Assembly: GCA_964058845.1 (NCBI GenBank)
Contig: CAXKVR010000376.1
Coordinates: forward strand, 7,501 to 71,500
DNA: 64,000 nt
Source of the DNA: Carex sylvatica
Lineage: Eukaryota > Streptophyta > Magnoliopsida > Poales > Cyperaceae
Reading direction: 5' to 3'
Shown here: positions 33,448 through 45,740 of the stretch, in pieces
How positions within the stretch are numbered: the stretch's first letter is position 1
How the letters are laid out: each line of letters begins with the position of its first letter
The notes under the pieces: generated by a model
Database searches by the model: none
What the model was told of the DNA's origin: nothing
What the model saw: only the letters and a program-made list of their open reading frames with translations
Made by a program: the position numbers and the translations under genes

Positions 33448-34976
33448 TGTTCACACAAAAGCGTATGGTACAAAGTTTCAGTACAGCAAGCTGTACCTTT
33501 TAACCTTTAATACACCTTCGGTTAAGACTGCAAGTGCACAGTCCTATCGAGTAGTATATCGTCGGGTATCGATCACAGGGACGGTTCAAATCTAAACCGG
33601 ACTCTACTTAAATCAGTTAAAGACTAGAAGTGAGAAATGGTTGGTTTTTGGTATTTAATTCATAATCAGTTCAATATCAGTAATTAAATGAAAGACAGTA
33701 AATAAACTTGGTTTAAATCAATAATAAAAGGAGTTTCCAGGGTTTCAGACTTATCTCAGTTCTGCCTCTCAGTCCCTGACACGGACCGTGTAATTTCTTA
33801 CACGGGTCGTATCAACTTACACGGACCGTGTAATTTCTTACACGGGTCGTATCAGTTTACACGGACCGTGTACTGTCGTACACGGGTCGTGTGGACTTCG
33901 AGTTAATGCACCAGTCACTGTTTCTTTACGTGGTTCCTTTGTGTAGGGTTCAACTGACCAGACCTAATGTTTCTAAACCTCAACTGTCGTATGTTGGTTT
34001 ATCGACTTGGTATGGAATCTGCAATATCTGCCCTCTTTGGGCTCTAAACCTCAACTGTCGTATATTGGTTCGAGTTACCAAGTTACTTGTTTGGAATACT
34101 AAAGGTAACCTCTTATCCGTCGATAAGAGGAAATGTTCACCTTCCGGCTACTAGTTGGTTTCCCCTGTCGGATCACTAATCCTACCTCATGTACTTAATC
34201 TGGTTGCAAGATCAAATTGGACACAGTACCTTATAGATGTGGCCTCATCTAGTGGTCAAACCAAATAATAATCAAGCAATTCAAACTAAGCAATTAAATT
34301 CAATCACAATCAAGTAAACACAAATTTCAATGTAAAAATCCAATAACCAGATGCAAAATAAAACATTCGATTACATCTTAACCCTAGAAACAAATAAAAC
34401 TACTCAAGCATAGTGCTAAAACAGATAACAAAGATAAAAGAATAAGAATTCATGCTAAAACCGAAGTACAAAGGAGATCCACAATAAAAACTCGCGTCTT
34501 TTGCTTCTCAACTTCGTCTCCAAGCAATAGCCGTCAATCTCTAACCCTAGAATTGTCTCTCTGCTCCAGAATTCCCTTCTGGTGCAAGAAATCCCGTCTT
34601 TATAGCCTAGGCCGACTTTCCTTCCTTCAGATTTCTTTCCAGAACTCTAGATCTCTTTCCGGATTTGTCTGATACGACCCGTGTAACATTCTGTACGGGT
34701 CGTGTGCCTGTGTCTCTTCTGAGGTCGAGTCAGCAGTCGTGTCTGTGGTCGAGTCGAGGTTAGTACGACCCGCACAAGATTGTACACGGGTCGTGCCAAT
34801 ACTTCTCAAATTCCAAATTCTCCTCGATTTCATCTCATTCCTGCAAAATAAAAACAAACTTGCAGCAGTACCACATTCTATGGATATTTTAATGAAATAC
34901 AACCGATTAAATGATTCTAGACACAGGTTTTGGTACAAAATATAGGTCGGAAAGTAGATATGTTTGTGGGATATCA
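33448..34976 (-). repeat. Element A 5' LTR (right copy)
   Basis: 1529 bp, same length as the left copy, about seven substitutions. Sense TATA-like CTATAAAG at 34605-34598. Ends GATATCA, followed by the ACTAC duplication and satellite. Confidence 0.93.
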
Positions 34977-37900
34977 ACTACTAGAGAGCTCTAAAAACAT
35001 TCAAATGGAGTGTTGTATTAGGGCTGTAAATGCCCTAATATCTTGCCATATGGGGACACTACTAGGATTCCCCAAACACCATGAATTAGAGTGTTGTATT
35101 TGGGTTGTAAATGCCCTATTATCTTGCCATATAGGGACACTACTAGACTGCTCCAAACATCTTCAATTGTAGTGGTTTATTAGGGTTGTAAATGCTTTAT
35201 TATCTTTCTATCTCGAGGCACTATTAAAGTGCTCCAAACACCTTGAATTGGAGTATTGTATTAGGGTTGTAAGAGCCCTATTGTGTTGCCATAAAGAGAC
35301 ACTACTAGAGTGCCCCAAACACCTTTATTTGGAGTGTTGTATTGGGGTTGTAAATGCCCTATTATCTTGCCATCTAGAGACACTACTAGAGTGCTCCAGA
35401 AAACAATCAATTGGAGTGTTGTATTAGGGTTGTAAATGCCCTATTATCTTGCGATCTTCAGACACTACTAGTGGGCTCGAAACACCTTCAATTGTAGTAT
35501 TGTATTAGGGTTGAAAATGTCCTATTATCTTTCCATCTGGAGATACTACTAGAGTGCTCAAAAACCTTCAATTCGAGTGTTGTATTAGGATTGTAAATGT
35601 CCTATTATCTTTCCATATAAAGACACTTCTTGAGTTCTACAAACACCAATTATTGGATTGTAGTATTTGGGTTCTAAATGTCCTATTATCTTGCCATTTA
35701 GAGACACTACTAGAGTGCTCCAAAAATATTCACTTAGATTGTTGTATTGGGGATGTAAATGACCTATTATCTTCCTATATAGAGACATTATTAGGATTCT
35801 CCAAACAACTTCAATTCGAGTGTTGAATTTTGGTTGTAAATGCCCTATTATCTTTCCATATAGAGACACTACTAGTGTACTCCAAACACCATCAAATGGA
35901 GTGTTTGTATTTGGGTCATAAATGCGCTACTAGCTTGCTATATAGGCACACTACTAGAATGCTCCAAACACCTTCAATTGGAGTGTTGTATTAGGGTTGT
36001 AAATGTTATATTATCTTGCCATATAGAATCACGACTAGAGTGCTCAAAGCACCTTCAATTGGATTGTTGTATTACGGTTGCAAATACCCTATTATTATAC
36101 CGTATGGAGACACCACTAGAGGGCTCCAAACACCTTCAATTGGAGTGTTGTATTAGGGTTGTAAATGACATATTGTCTTTTCATATAGAGAGACTACTGG
36201 AGTGCCCCAAATACCTTCAATTGGAGTGTTGTATTGGGATTGTAAATGCCCTATTATCTTGACATATAGAGACACTACTAGAATGCTCCAAAAACATTCA
36301 ATTGGAGTGTTGTATTAGGGTTGTAAATGCCCTATTATTATATTGCCATCTGGAGACACTACTAGAGTGCTCCAATTGTATTAGGTTTGTAAATTCCCCA
36401 TTATCTTGTCATCTGGAGACACTACTAGACTACTCCAAAAATGTTGAATTTGAGTGTTGTATTAGGGTTGTAAATGTTCTATTATCTTGCCATCTAGAGA
36501 CACTACTAGAGAGCTCTAAAAATATTCAATTGGAGTGTTGTATTAGGGTTGTAAATGCCCTAATATCTTTCCATATTGGGACACTACTAGGGTTCTCCAA
36601 ACACCATGAATTAGAGTGTCGTATTTGGGTTGTAAATGCCGTATTATCTTGCCACATATGGACACTACTAGACTGCTCCAAACATCTTCAATTGTAGTGG
36701 TTTATTAGGGTTGTAAATGCTTTATTATCTTTCTATGTGGAGACACTACTAGAGTGCCCCAAACACCTTTATTTGGAGTGTTGTATTAAATTTGTAAATG
36801 GCCTATTATCTGGCCATATAGAGACACGTCTAGAGTGCTTCAAAAACTTTCAATTGGAGTGTTGTATTAGGGTTGTAAATGACCTATTATCTTGTCATAT
36901 AGAGACACAACTAGAGTGCCCAAAACACGTTCAATTGGAGTGTTGTATATGAATTGTAAATGCCCTATTATCTTGCCATAATGGGACACTACTTGAGTTC
37001 TACAAACACCAATTATTGGATTGTAGTATTTGGATTCTAAATGTCCTATTATCCTGCCATTTAGAGACACTACTAGAGTGCTCCAAAAATATTCAATTGG
37101 ATTGTTGTATTAGGGATGTAAATGCCCTATTATCTTGCCATATAGAGACATTATTAGGGTTCTCCAAACAACTTGAATTCGAGTGTTGAATTTTGGTTGT
37201 AAATGCCCTATTATCTTTCCATATAGAGACACTACTAGAGTACTCCAAACACCATCAAATGAAGTGTTTCTATTTGGGTCATAAATGCGCTACTAGCTTG
37301 CTATATAGGCACACTACTAGAGTGCTCCAAACACCTTCAATTGGAGTGTTGTACTAGGGATGTAAATGTTATATTATCTTGCCATATAGAATCGCGACTA
37401 GAGTGCTCAAAGCACCTTCAATTGGATTATTGTATTACGGTTGCAAATGCTCTATTATTATACAGTATGGAGACACCACTAGAGGTCTCCAAACACCTTC
37501 AATTGGAGTATTGTATTAGGGTTGTAAATGGCCTATTGTCTTTCCATATAGAGAGACTACTGGAGTGCCCCAAATACCTTCAATTGGAGTGTTGTATTGG
37601 GATTGTAAATGCCCTATTATCTTGACATATAGAGACACTACTAGAATGCTCCAAAAACATTCAATTGGAGTGTTGTATTAGGGTTGTAAATGCCCTATTA
37701 TTATATTGTCATCTGGAGACACTACTAGAGTGCTCCAATTGTATTAGGTTTGTAAATTCCCCATTATCTTGTCATCTGGAGACACTACTAGACTACTCCA
37801 AAATTGTTGAATTTGAGTGTTGTATTAGGGTTGTAAATGTTCTATTATCTTGCCATCTAGAGACACTACTAGAGAGCTCTAAAAATATTCAATTGGAGTG

Positions 37901-40275
37901 TTGTATTAGGGCTGTAAATGCCCTAATATCTTGCCATATTGGGACACTACTAGGGTTCTCCAAACACCATGAATTAGAGTGTCGTATTTGGGTTGTAAAT
38001 GCCCTATTATCTTGCCACATATGGACACTACTAGACTGCTCCAAACATCTTCAATTGTAGTGGTTTATTAGGGTTGTAAATGCTTTATTATCTTTCTATG
38101 TGGAGACACTACTAGAGTGCCCCAAACACCTTTATTTGGAGTGTTGTATTAAATTTGTAAATGGCCTATTATCTGGCCATATAGAGACACGTCTAGAGTG
38201 CTTCAAAAACTTTCAATTGGAGTGTTGTATTAGGGTTGTAAATGACCTATTATCTTGTCATATAGAGACACAACTAGAGTGCCCAAAACACGTTCAATTG
38301 GAGTGTTGTATATGAATTGTAAATGCCCTATTATCTTGCCATAATGGGACACTACTTGAGTTCTACAAACACCAATTATTGGATTGTAGTATTTGGATTC
38401 TAAATGTCCTATTATCCTGCCATTTAGAGACACTACTAGAGTGCTCCAAAAATATTCAATTGGATTGTTGTATTAGGGATGTAAATGCCCTATTATCTTG
38501 CCATATAGAGACATTATTAGGGTTCTCCAAACAACTTGAATTCGAGTGTTGAATTTTGGTTGTAAATGTCCTATTATCTTTCCATATAGAGACACTACTA
38601 GAGTACTCCAAACACCATCAAATGAAGTGTTTCTATTTGGGTCATAAATGCGCTACTATCTTACTATATAGGCACACTACTAGAGTGCTCCAAACACCTT
38701 CAATTGGAGTGTTGTACTAGGGTTGTAAATGTTATATTATCTTGCCATATAGAATCGCGACTAGAGTGCTCAAAGCACCTTCAATTGGATTATTGTATTA
38801 CGGTTGCAAATGCTCTATTATTATACAGTATGGAGACACCACTAGAGGTCTCCAAACACCTTCAATTGGAGTATTGTATTAGGGTTGTAAATGGCCTATT
38901 GTCTTTCCATAAAGAGAGACTACTGGAGTGCCCCAAATACATTCAATTGGAGTGTTGTATTGGGGTTGTAAATGCCCTATTATCTTGACATTTAGAGGGA
39001 CTACTAGAATGCTCCAAAAACAATCAATTGGAGTGTTGTATTAGGGTTGTAAATGCCCTATTATCTTGTCATCTAGAGACACTACTAGAGTGCTCCAATT
39101 GTATTAGGGTTGTAAATACCCCATTATCTTGTCATCTGGAGACACTACTAGACTACTCCAAAAACCTTGAATTCGAGTGTTGTATTAGGGTTGTAAATGT
39201 TCTATTATCTTGTCATCTAAAGACACTACTAGAGAGCTCTAAAAACATTCAAATGGAGTGTTGTATTAGGGCTGTAAATGCCCTAATATCTTGCCATATG
39301 GGGACACTACTAGGATTCTCCAAACACCATGAATTAGAGTGTTGTATTTGGGTTGTAAATTTCCTATTATCTTGCCATATAGGGACACTACTAGACTGCT
39401 CCAAACATCTTCAATTGTAGTGGTTTATTAGGGTTGTAAATGCTTTATTATCTTTCTATCTCGAGCCACTACTAAAGTGCTCCAAACACCTTGAATTGGA
39501 GTATTGTATTAGGGTTGTAAGAGCCCTATTGTGTTGCCATAAAGAGACACTACTAGAGTGCCCCAAACACCTTTATTTGGAATGTTGTATTAGATTTGTA
39601 AATGGCCTATTATCTAGCCATATAGAGACACGTCTAGAGTGCTTCAAAAACTTTCAATTTGAGTGTTGTATTAGGGTTGTAAATGCCCTATTATCTTGCC
39701 ATTTAGAGACACTACTATAGTGCTCCAAACACCTTCGATTGGAGTATTGTATTAGGGTTGTAAATACCATGTTATCTACCCATCAGGAGACACTACTAGA
39801 GTGCTCCAAACTACATTAATTGGAGTATTGTATTTGAGTTGTAAATGCACTAATATCTTGCTATATTGGGACACTACTAGGGTTCTCCAAACACCATGAA
39901 TTAGAGTGTCGTATTTGGGTTGTAAATGCCCTATTATCTTGCCATATATGGACACTACTAGACTGCTCCAAACATCTTCAATTGTAGTGGTTTATTAAGG
40001 TTGTAAATGCTTTATTATCTTTCTATGTGGAGACACTACTAGAGTGTCCCAAACACCTTTATTTGGAGTGTTGTATTAAATTTGTAAATAGCCTATTATC
40101 TGGCCATATAGGGACACGCCTAGAGTGGTTCAAAAACTTTCAATTGGAGTGTTGTATTAGGGTTGTAAATGACCTATTATCTTGCCATATAGAGACACTA
40201 CTAGAGTTATCCCAACACCTTCAATTGGAGTGTTGTATTTGAATTGTAAATGCCCTATTATCTTGCCATAATGGG
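34977..40275. repeat. 81-bp satellite array, block 2
   Basis: Resumes in register after element A and runs to the solo LTR. Contains three successive copies of the 1363-bp unit (matching points 35978, 37341, 38704), so it is more homogeneous than the left end of block 1. From about 39210 it switches to the unit that forms the 1435-bp repeat in block 3. Confidence 0.94.
35515..39200. repeat. Higher-order repeat, period 1363 bp (right part)
   Basis: Nearly identical copies offset by 1363 bp. Individual monomers within one unit differ much more from each other than the same monomer does between units, the hallmark of higher-order satellite amplification. Confidence 0.83.
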
Positions 40276-43200
40276 TGTCACACCCCGAGATCAGGGGCAT
40301 GACGGTATCGCCGTGAATATATAGATCGTATATATTCACTAGGCATTTACGATGAGATAAATGGTGTTTTTATCCCAAACCGAACACTTAATCTATTTTA
40401 TTAAATCTGAAATCAGTTTAAAACTGATCCGAAACTTTTCAAAACTTTTATACATGCCTTTGTAAATTCGATTCGATAAAACCAATAGAACAATGACTTA
40501 TCATATCAGAAAACCAAATTAAATATCAGGTACCGTGGAGTATAGACCCTCCACGCCGGTCATCCCACCCGTATTCATTTAAACCCCCAAATTCATATCA
40601 TGTCACAACAAAAACATATCTGCAAAAGACCATATAACTTTTAAAACATAAACTTTGAGAACATAAAAGCATACATACACATAGCATGGAAAGCATAAAG
40701 CAAGCACATAAAATTTTAAAACATAAATCGAAACCGTTTAAAAATATTTACGCAAGTCCGGTTAGCTGGATATATATACAACAAAAGTTGATCCAAGTAC
40801 TAAACAAGTACAAAGATCTCAAAAACAGGGCATACATATACCTAACACCTCAGATAGCTCACCGTCTGATCCCGAAAAACCTCTAGTCCTTCTTTCCTGA
40901 AATGTTTCACAAGGAAACGGGTGAGAAAAACCTTTTCGCGGTTTATCTCAGTGCCGAAGCTACTGGATTTATCAGATATTCACGTCAGAATTAAATACGG
41001 AACTAAAATAAGAATTAAAGCATGATTGCAAAGCTTTGAATCGATAATCAAATGAATCTATATCTTTAAATGCCTTTAAACAGAATCATCAGAAACATAT
41101 CAGAATATTGGGTCTTAATTAAACTCAGATATCTGGTAGCACATGCAGATGTTCCACCGAACTGGTCCCAGAACATACCTGCATCTGTAGGGTTACATAC
41201 ACCTACAGATGTCGCTCCCCGTGCAGTCAAATCAGACTCTCATCTGCAGTGCTTTGGCTTAACCATTTACAAAAGACTGGTTCTAAATCAGACATTACAG
41301 TTCCAATCATACAGATATATCTTTTCCAGTATTTAGTTCCAGAAATCAGAGCAGAAATCAGAATAACAGAATCTTATATACCACAGTTATAGTCACAGAA
41401 TAACAGATCCCCATTCCAACCGGTTTGGACTCAGAGGGGTCGTTCCCCAATGCGCATATGGTTCCCGAAATCGAAATCTAGTGTATACTCTAGATTTCGC
41501 AGAACAGAATATCACTTACAGTGATATATATATATATAATAGTAGCAATTCACTGTGGTTTCATTCTCTATCAGAATCAGAATAACAGTTCAATCGGTAA
41601 ACCATACCAGAATGCAGATCAACAGATAAAACAGTTCAATTAGTTATGCAATGCTCAGATGATGCTTGAAATCAGAAATTCAAAATGCAATTTAAAAACG
41701 TCCTATTTAATTCCTAATTGAACCTCAGGAAAAATCCCGTGAACCCCCGCACCTTTGTACTTTTCGTGTCGGTTACGGTTGGTCTGAACTCCTTTCGGTA
41801 TTCCGGGATTCACCTGATTGTCCTGCTAAACCTGCTATAACATACAGTTACACGCTGTATTAAATCCTTACTCTATGTTCGATAAGTTACGCTTCGATCG
41901 GTACGTTTTTATGTAATTTATTTGACTTAATTCATTTCTGAATTTTCAGATTTTATACTATGGTTGCGGCCCGCAGGAGGTCTCCTTGCGGCCCGCAAGT
42001 CACCATACACATACCATTACGGCCCGCAAAGATTGGTACAGAAGTGTTTTAAGCTTTGTTTGCAACCGAATTCCGATCGGTTTCGATCGAAACTCGTTCT
42101 AAACACCGTATATTGGTTCCTAACATGTTGTAGGTTGGTACGGTAGAGTTTTCATATCAATTGATATCATGTATACCTGATACCGGTTTGGTACCGGTGC
42201 TAACTTGCTCGATTAGCAAACAATTCAGATTTTTGGTTATCGATAATATACAAGATTGGTATTCATGGTGCATATACCTATCTATATCATGCAACACATA
42301 TACTCTAAGTTCTTGGTACCAACTTAATTACCCAATTAATCCTCGATTCGGATCGAAACTCGGTATAACAATCGAATCGATACAAAATTGAAATGCATGA
42401 TACTTATTCAATTCAAATACACATATATATATTCAATTAATCATCATGCAAATCGATTTCAATCAAAGTTAGGGTTTCGATACTCAGATTTTCAGAACTT
42501 CGATCAAATCTCAGAAAATTCGATGCAGAACGATTTAGAAACCTCAATTATACAAATTAACACCTTAATTTCAGAATCTAAACAAACCCTAACTAAATTT
42601 TCGGATTCAAAGTGAAATCTTAAGAAATCGGTATAAAATCAAGAAATCAACAAGTAATTCGAATGGAATTCGATCAATTCAACACGGTTTCGCATTTCTA
42701 ACAAAAATCGATTCAATTCGACAATTAGGGTTTCAAGGGAGATGAAATATACCAAATTGAAGAGAAGGAGATGATCAAGGTGGTAGTGCTTTGCTCCAAA
42801 CTCGATTTCGCGTACGTCTGATCGATTCGGTGTACTCGGATCTCACTTTTTTCTCTCTTCTCACCTTCTCCCTCTCTTTTCCTCTTTATTTCCGCCACCC
42901 ACCACACACACCCGTATACACACAAGAGTCACGGCCAAAGGAAGAGAAAAGGCCAAGGTTTTTGATTAATTTTGGCAATTTTGCTAATAGGCCCATTAAA
43001 CTTCCAATATTGCATATATGTAAATTTTTCAAGAAAAGCCCTTGCTTAATTTAAATAGAAATTTGCATTATAGCATATATATACATATAGATATATTCAT
43101 ATGTATAATTTAATGATCCATTTGATATTTCAATTCGGATAGGTTTATTTTTATTCGATCAAATCAGAAATTCGATTCTAAATGCCTCGACTCAGAAAAT

Positions 43201-43324
43201 TCAGAATAAAATTAGAAAAATATATCAAGGCATCAGATTTAAATTCGGAAAAATTCAGATGAACTTAATATTTCGAAATTTTTATTATTTTAATATTCTT
43301 CAGATTTCACTACGTCACAATGGG
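40271..43324 (-). mobile_element. Solo LTR, about 3.04 kb, flanked by ATGGG
   Basis: The LTR spans 40276-43319, starts TGTCACACCCCGAG and ends TACGTCACA on the plus strand. ATGGG is duplicated at 40271-40275 and 43320-43324. Read on the minus strand it ends GGGGTGTGACA, like the chromovirus LTR in this window, so minus orientation and a Tekay-like origin are likely. No PBS, PPT or coding region. Three TGCGGCCCGCA-type pseudo-palindromes lie at 41965, 41987 and 42019. The small ORFs inside are not genes. Confidence 0.82.
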
Positions 43325-45740
43325 ACACTACTAGAGTGCTTCAAACACCTTCTACTGGAGTGTTATATTAGAGTTGTCAATGTCCTATTATCTTGTAACC
43401 TGGAGACATTACTAAAGTTCTCCAAGCACCTTCAATGGGAGTGTTGTATTAGGATTGTAAATGCCTAATTTTATTGCAATCTCGAGAAACTACTGGAGTG
43501 CCCCAAACATCATTTGAGTGTTGTATTGGGGTTGTAAATGCCTATTATCTTGACATTTAGAGGCACTACTAAAATGCTCCAAAAACAGTCAATTGGAGTG
43601 TTGTATTAGGGTTGTAAATGCCCCATTATCTTGCCATCTGGAGACACTACTATAGTGCTCCAATTGTATTAGGGTTGTAAATGTTCTATTATCTTGTCAT
43701 CTAAAGACACTACTAGAGAGCTCTAAAAACATTCAAATGGAGTGTTGTATTAGGGCTGTAAATGCCCTAATATCTTGCCATATGGGGACACTACTAGGAT
43801 TCTCCAAACACCATGAATTAGAGTGTTGTATTTGGGTTGTAAATTTCCTATTATCTTGCCATATAGGGACACTACTAGACTGCTCCAAACATCTTCAATT
43901 GTAGTGGTTTATTAGGGTTGTAAATGCTTTATTATCTTTCTATCTCGAGCCACTACTAAAGTGCTCCAAACACCTTGAATTGGAGTATTGTATTAGGGTT
44001 GTAAGAGCCCTATTGTGTTGCCATAAAGAGACACTACTAGAGTGCCCCAAACACCTTTATTTGGAATGTTGTATTAGATTTGTAAATGGCCTATTATCTA
44101 GCCATATAGAGACACGTCTAGAGTGCTTCAAAAACTTTCAATTTGAGTGTTGTATTAGGGTTGTAAATGCCCTATTATCTTGCCATTTAGAGACACTACT
44201 ATAGTGCTCCAAACACCTTCGATTGGAGTATTGTATTAGGGTTGTAAATACCATGTTATCTACCCATCAGGAGACACTACTAGAGTGCTCCAAACTACAT
44301 TAATTGGAGTATTGTATTTGAGTTGTAAATGCACTAATATCTTGCTATATTGGGACACTACTAGGGTTCTCCAAACACCATGAATTAGAGTGTCGTATTT
44401 GGGTTGTAAATGCCCTATTATCTTGCCATATATGGACACTACTAGACTGCTCCAAACATCTTCAATTGTAGTGGTTTATTAAGGTTGTAAATGCTTTATT
44501 ATCTTTCTATGTGGAGACACTACTAGAGTGTCCCAAACACCTTTATTTGGAGTGTTGTATTAAATTTGTAAATAGCCTATTATCTGGCCATATAGGGACA
44601 CGCCTAGAGTGGTTCAAAAACTTTCAATTGGAGTGTTGTATTAGGGTTGTAAATGACCTATTATCTTGCCATATAGAGACACTACTAGAGTTATCCCAAC
44701 ACCTTCAATTGGAGTGTTGTATTTGAATTGTAAATGCCCTATTATCTTGCCATAATGGGACACTACTAGAGTGCTTCAAACACCTTCTACTGGAGTGTTA
44801 TATTAGAGTTGTCAATGTCCTATTATCTTGTAACCTGGAGACATTACTAAAGTTCTCCAAGCACCTTCAATGGGAGTGTTGTATTAGGATTGTAAATGCC
44901 TAATTTTATTGCAATCTCGAGAAACTACTGGAGTGCCCCAAACATCATTTGAGTGTTGTATTGGGGTTGTAAATGCCTATTATCTTGACATTTAGAGGCA
45001 CTACTAAAATGCTCCAAAAACAGTCAATTGGAGTGTTGTATTAGGGTTGTAAATGCCCCATTATCTTGCCATCTGGAGACACTACTATAGTGCTCCAATT
45101 GTATTAGGGTTGTAAATGTTCTATTATCTTGTCATCTAAAGACACTACTAGAGAGCTCTAAAAACATTCAAATGGAGTGTTGTATTAGGGCTGTAAATGC
45201 CCTAATATCTTGCCATATGGGGACACTACTAGGATTCTCCAAACACCATGAATTAGAGTGTTGTATTTGGGTTGTAAATTTCCTATTATCTTGCCATATA
45301 GGGACACTACTAGACTGCTCCAAACATCTTCAATTGTAGTGGTTTATTAGGGTTGTAAATGCTTTATTATCTTTCTATCTCGAGCCACTACTAAAGTGCT
45401 CCAAACACCTTGAATTGGAGTATTGTATTAGGGTTGTAAGAGCCCTATTGTGTTGCCATAAAGAGACACTACTAGAGTGCCCCAAACACCTTTATTTGGA
45501 ATGTTGTATTAGATTTGTAAATGGCCTATTATCTAGCCATATAGAGACACGTCTAGAGTGCTTCAAAAACTTTCAATTTGAGTGTTGTATTAGGGTTGTA
45601 AATGCCCTATTATCTTGCCATTTAGAGACACTACTATAGTGCTCCAAACACCTTCGATTGGAGTATTGTATTAGGGTTGTAAATACCATGTTATCTACCC
45701 ATCAGGAGACACTACTACAGTGCTCCAAACTACATTAATT
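43320..45740. repeat. Higher-order repeat, period 1435 bp
   Basis: 43320-44754 recurs from 44755. A further partial copy, 39210-40275, lies left of the solo LTR (offset 4484, which is 1435 plus the 3049 bp of LTR and duplication). The position matching the solo-LTR insertion is uninterrupted at 44755. Confidence 0.86.

Larger units (their letters stand above)
7282..34981 (-). mobile_element. Composite Athila-like Ty3/gypsy element A with nested insertions
   Basis: Two 1529-bp direct LTRs (7287-8815 and 33448-34976) of TG...CA form bound the unit. The 5-bp duplication ACTAC flanks it at 7282-7286 and 34977-34981, and satellite DNA continues in register on both sides. The sense strand is minus: PBS next to the right LTR, PPT next to the left LTR. 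Removing the nested chromovirus and element B leaves about 12.7 kb, a usual Athila length. Domain order on the minus strand is gag, protease, RT, RNase H, integrase, ATHILA ORF-1-like gene. Every coding part carries at least one lesion except the RNase H/integrase ORF, so this copy is non-autonomous. LTR divergence is about seven substitutions by eye (about 0.5%), so insertion was recent. Confidence 0.92.
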
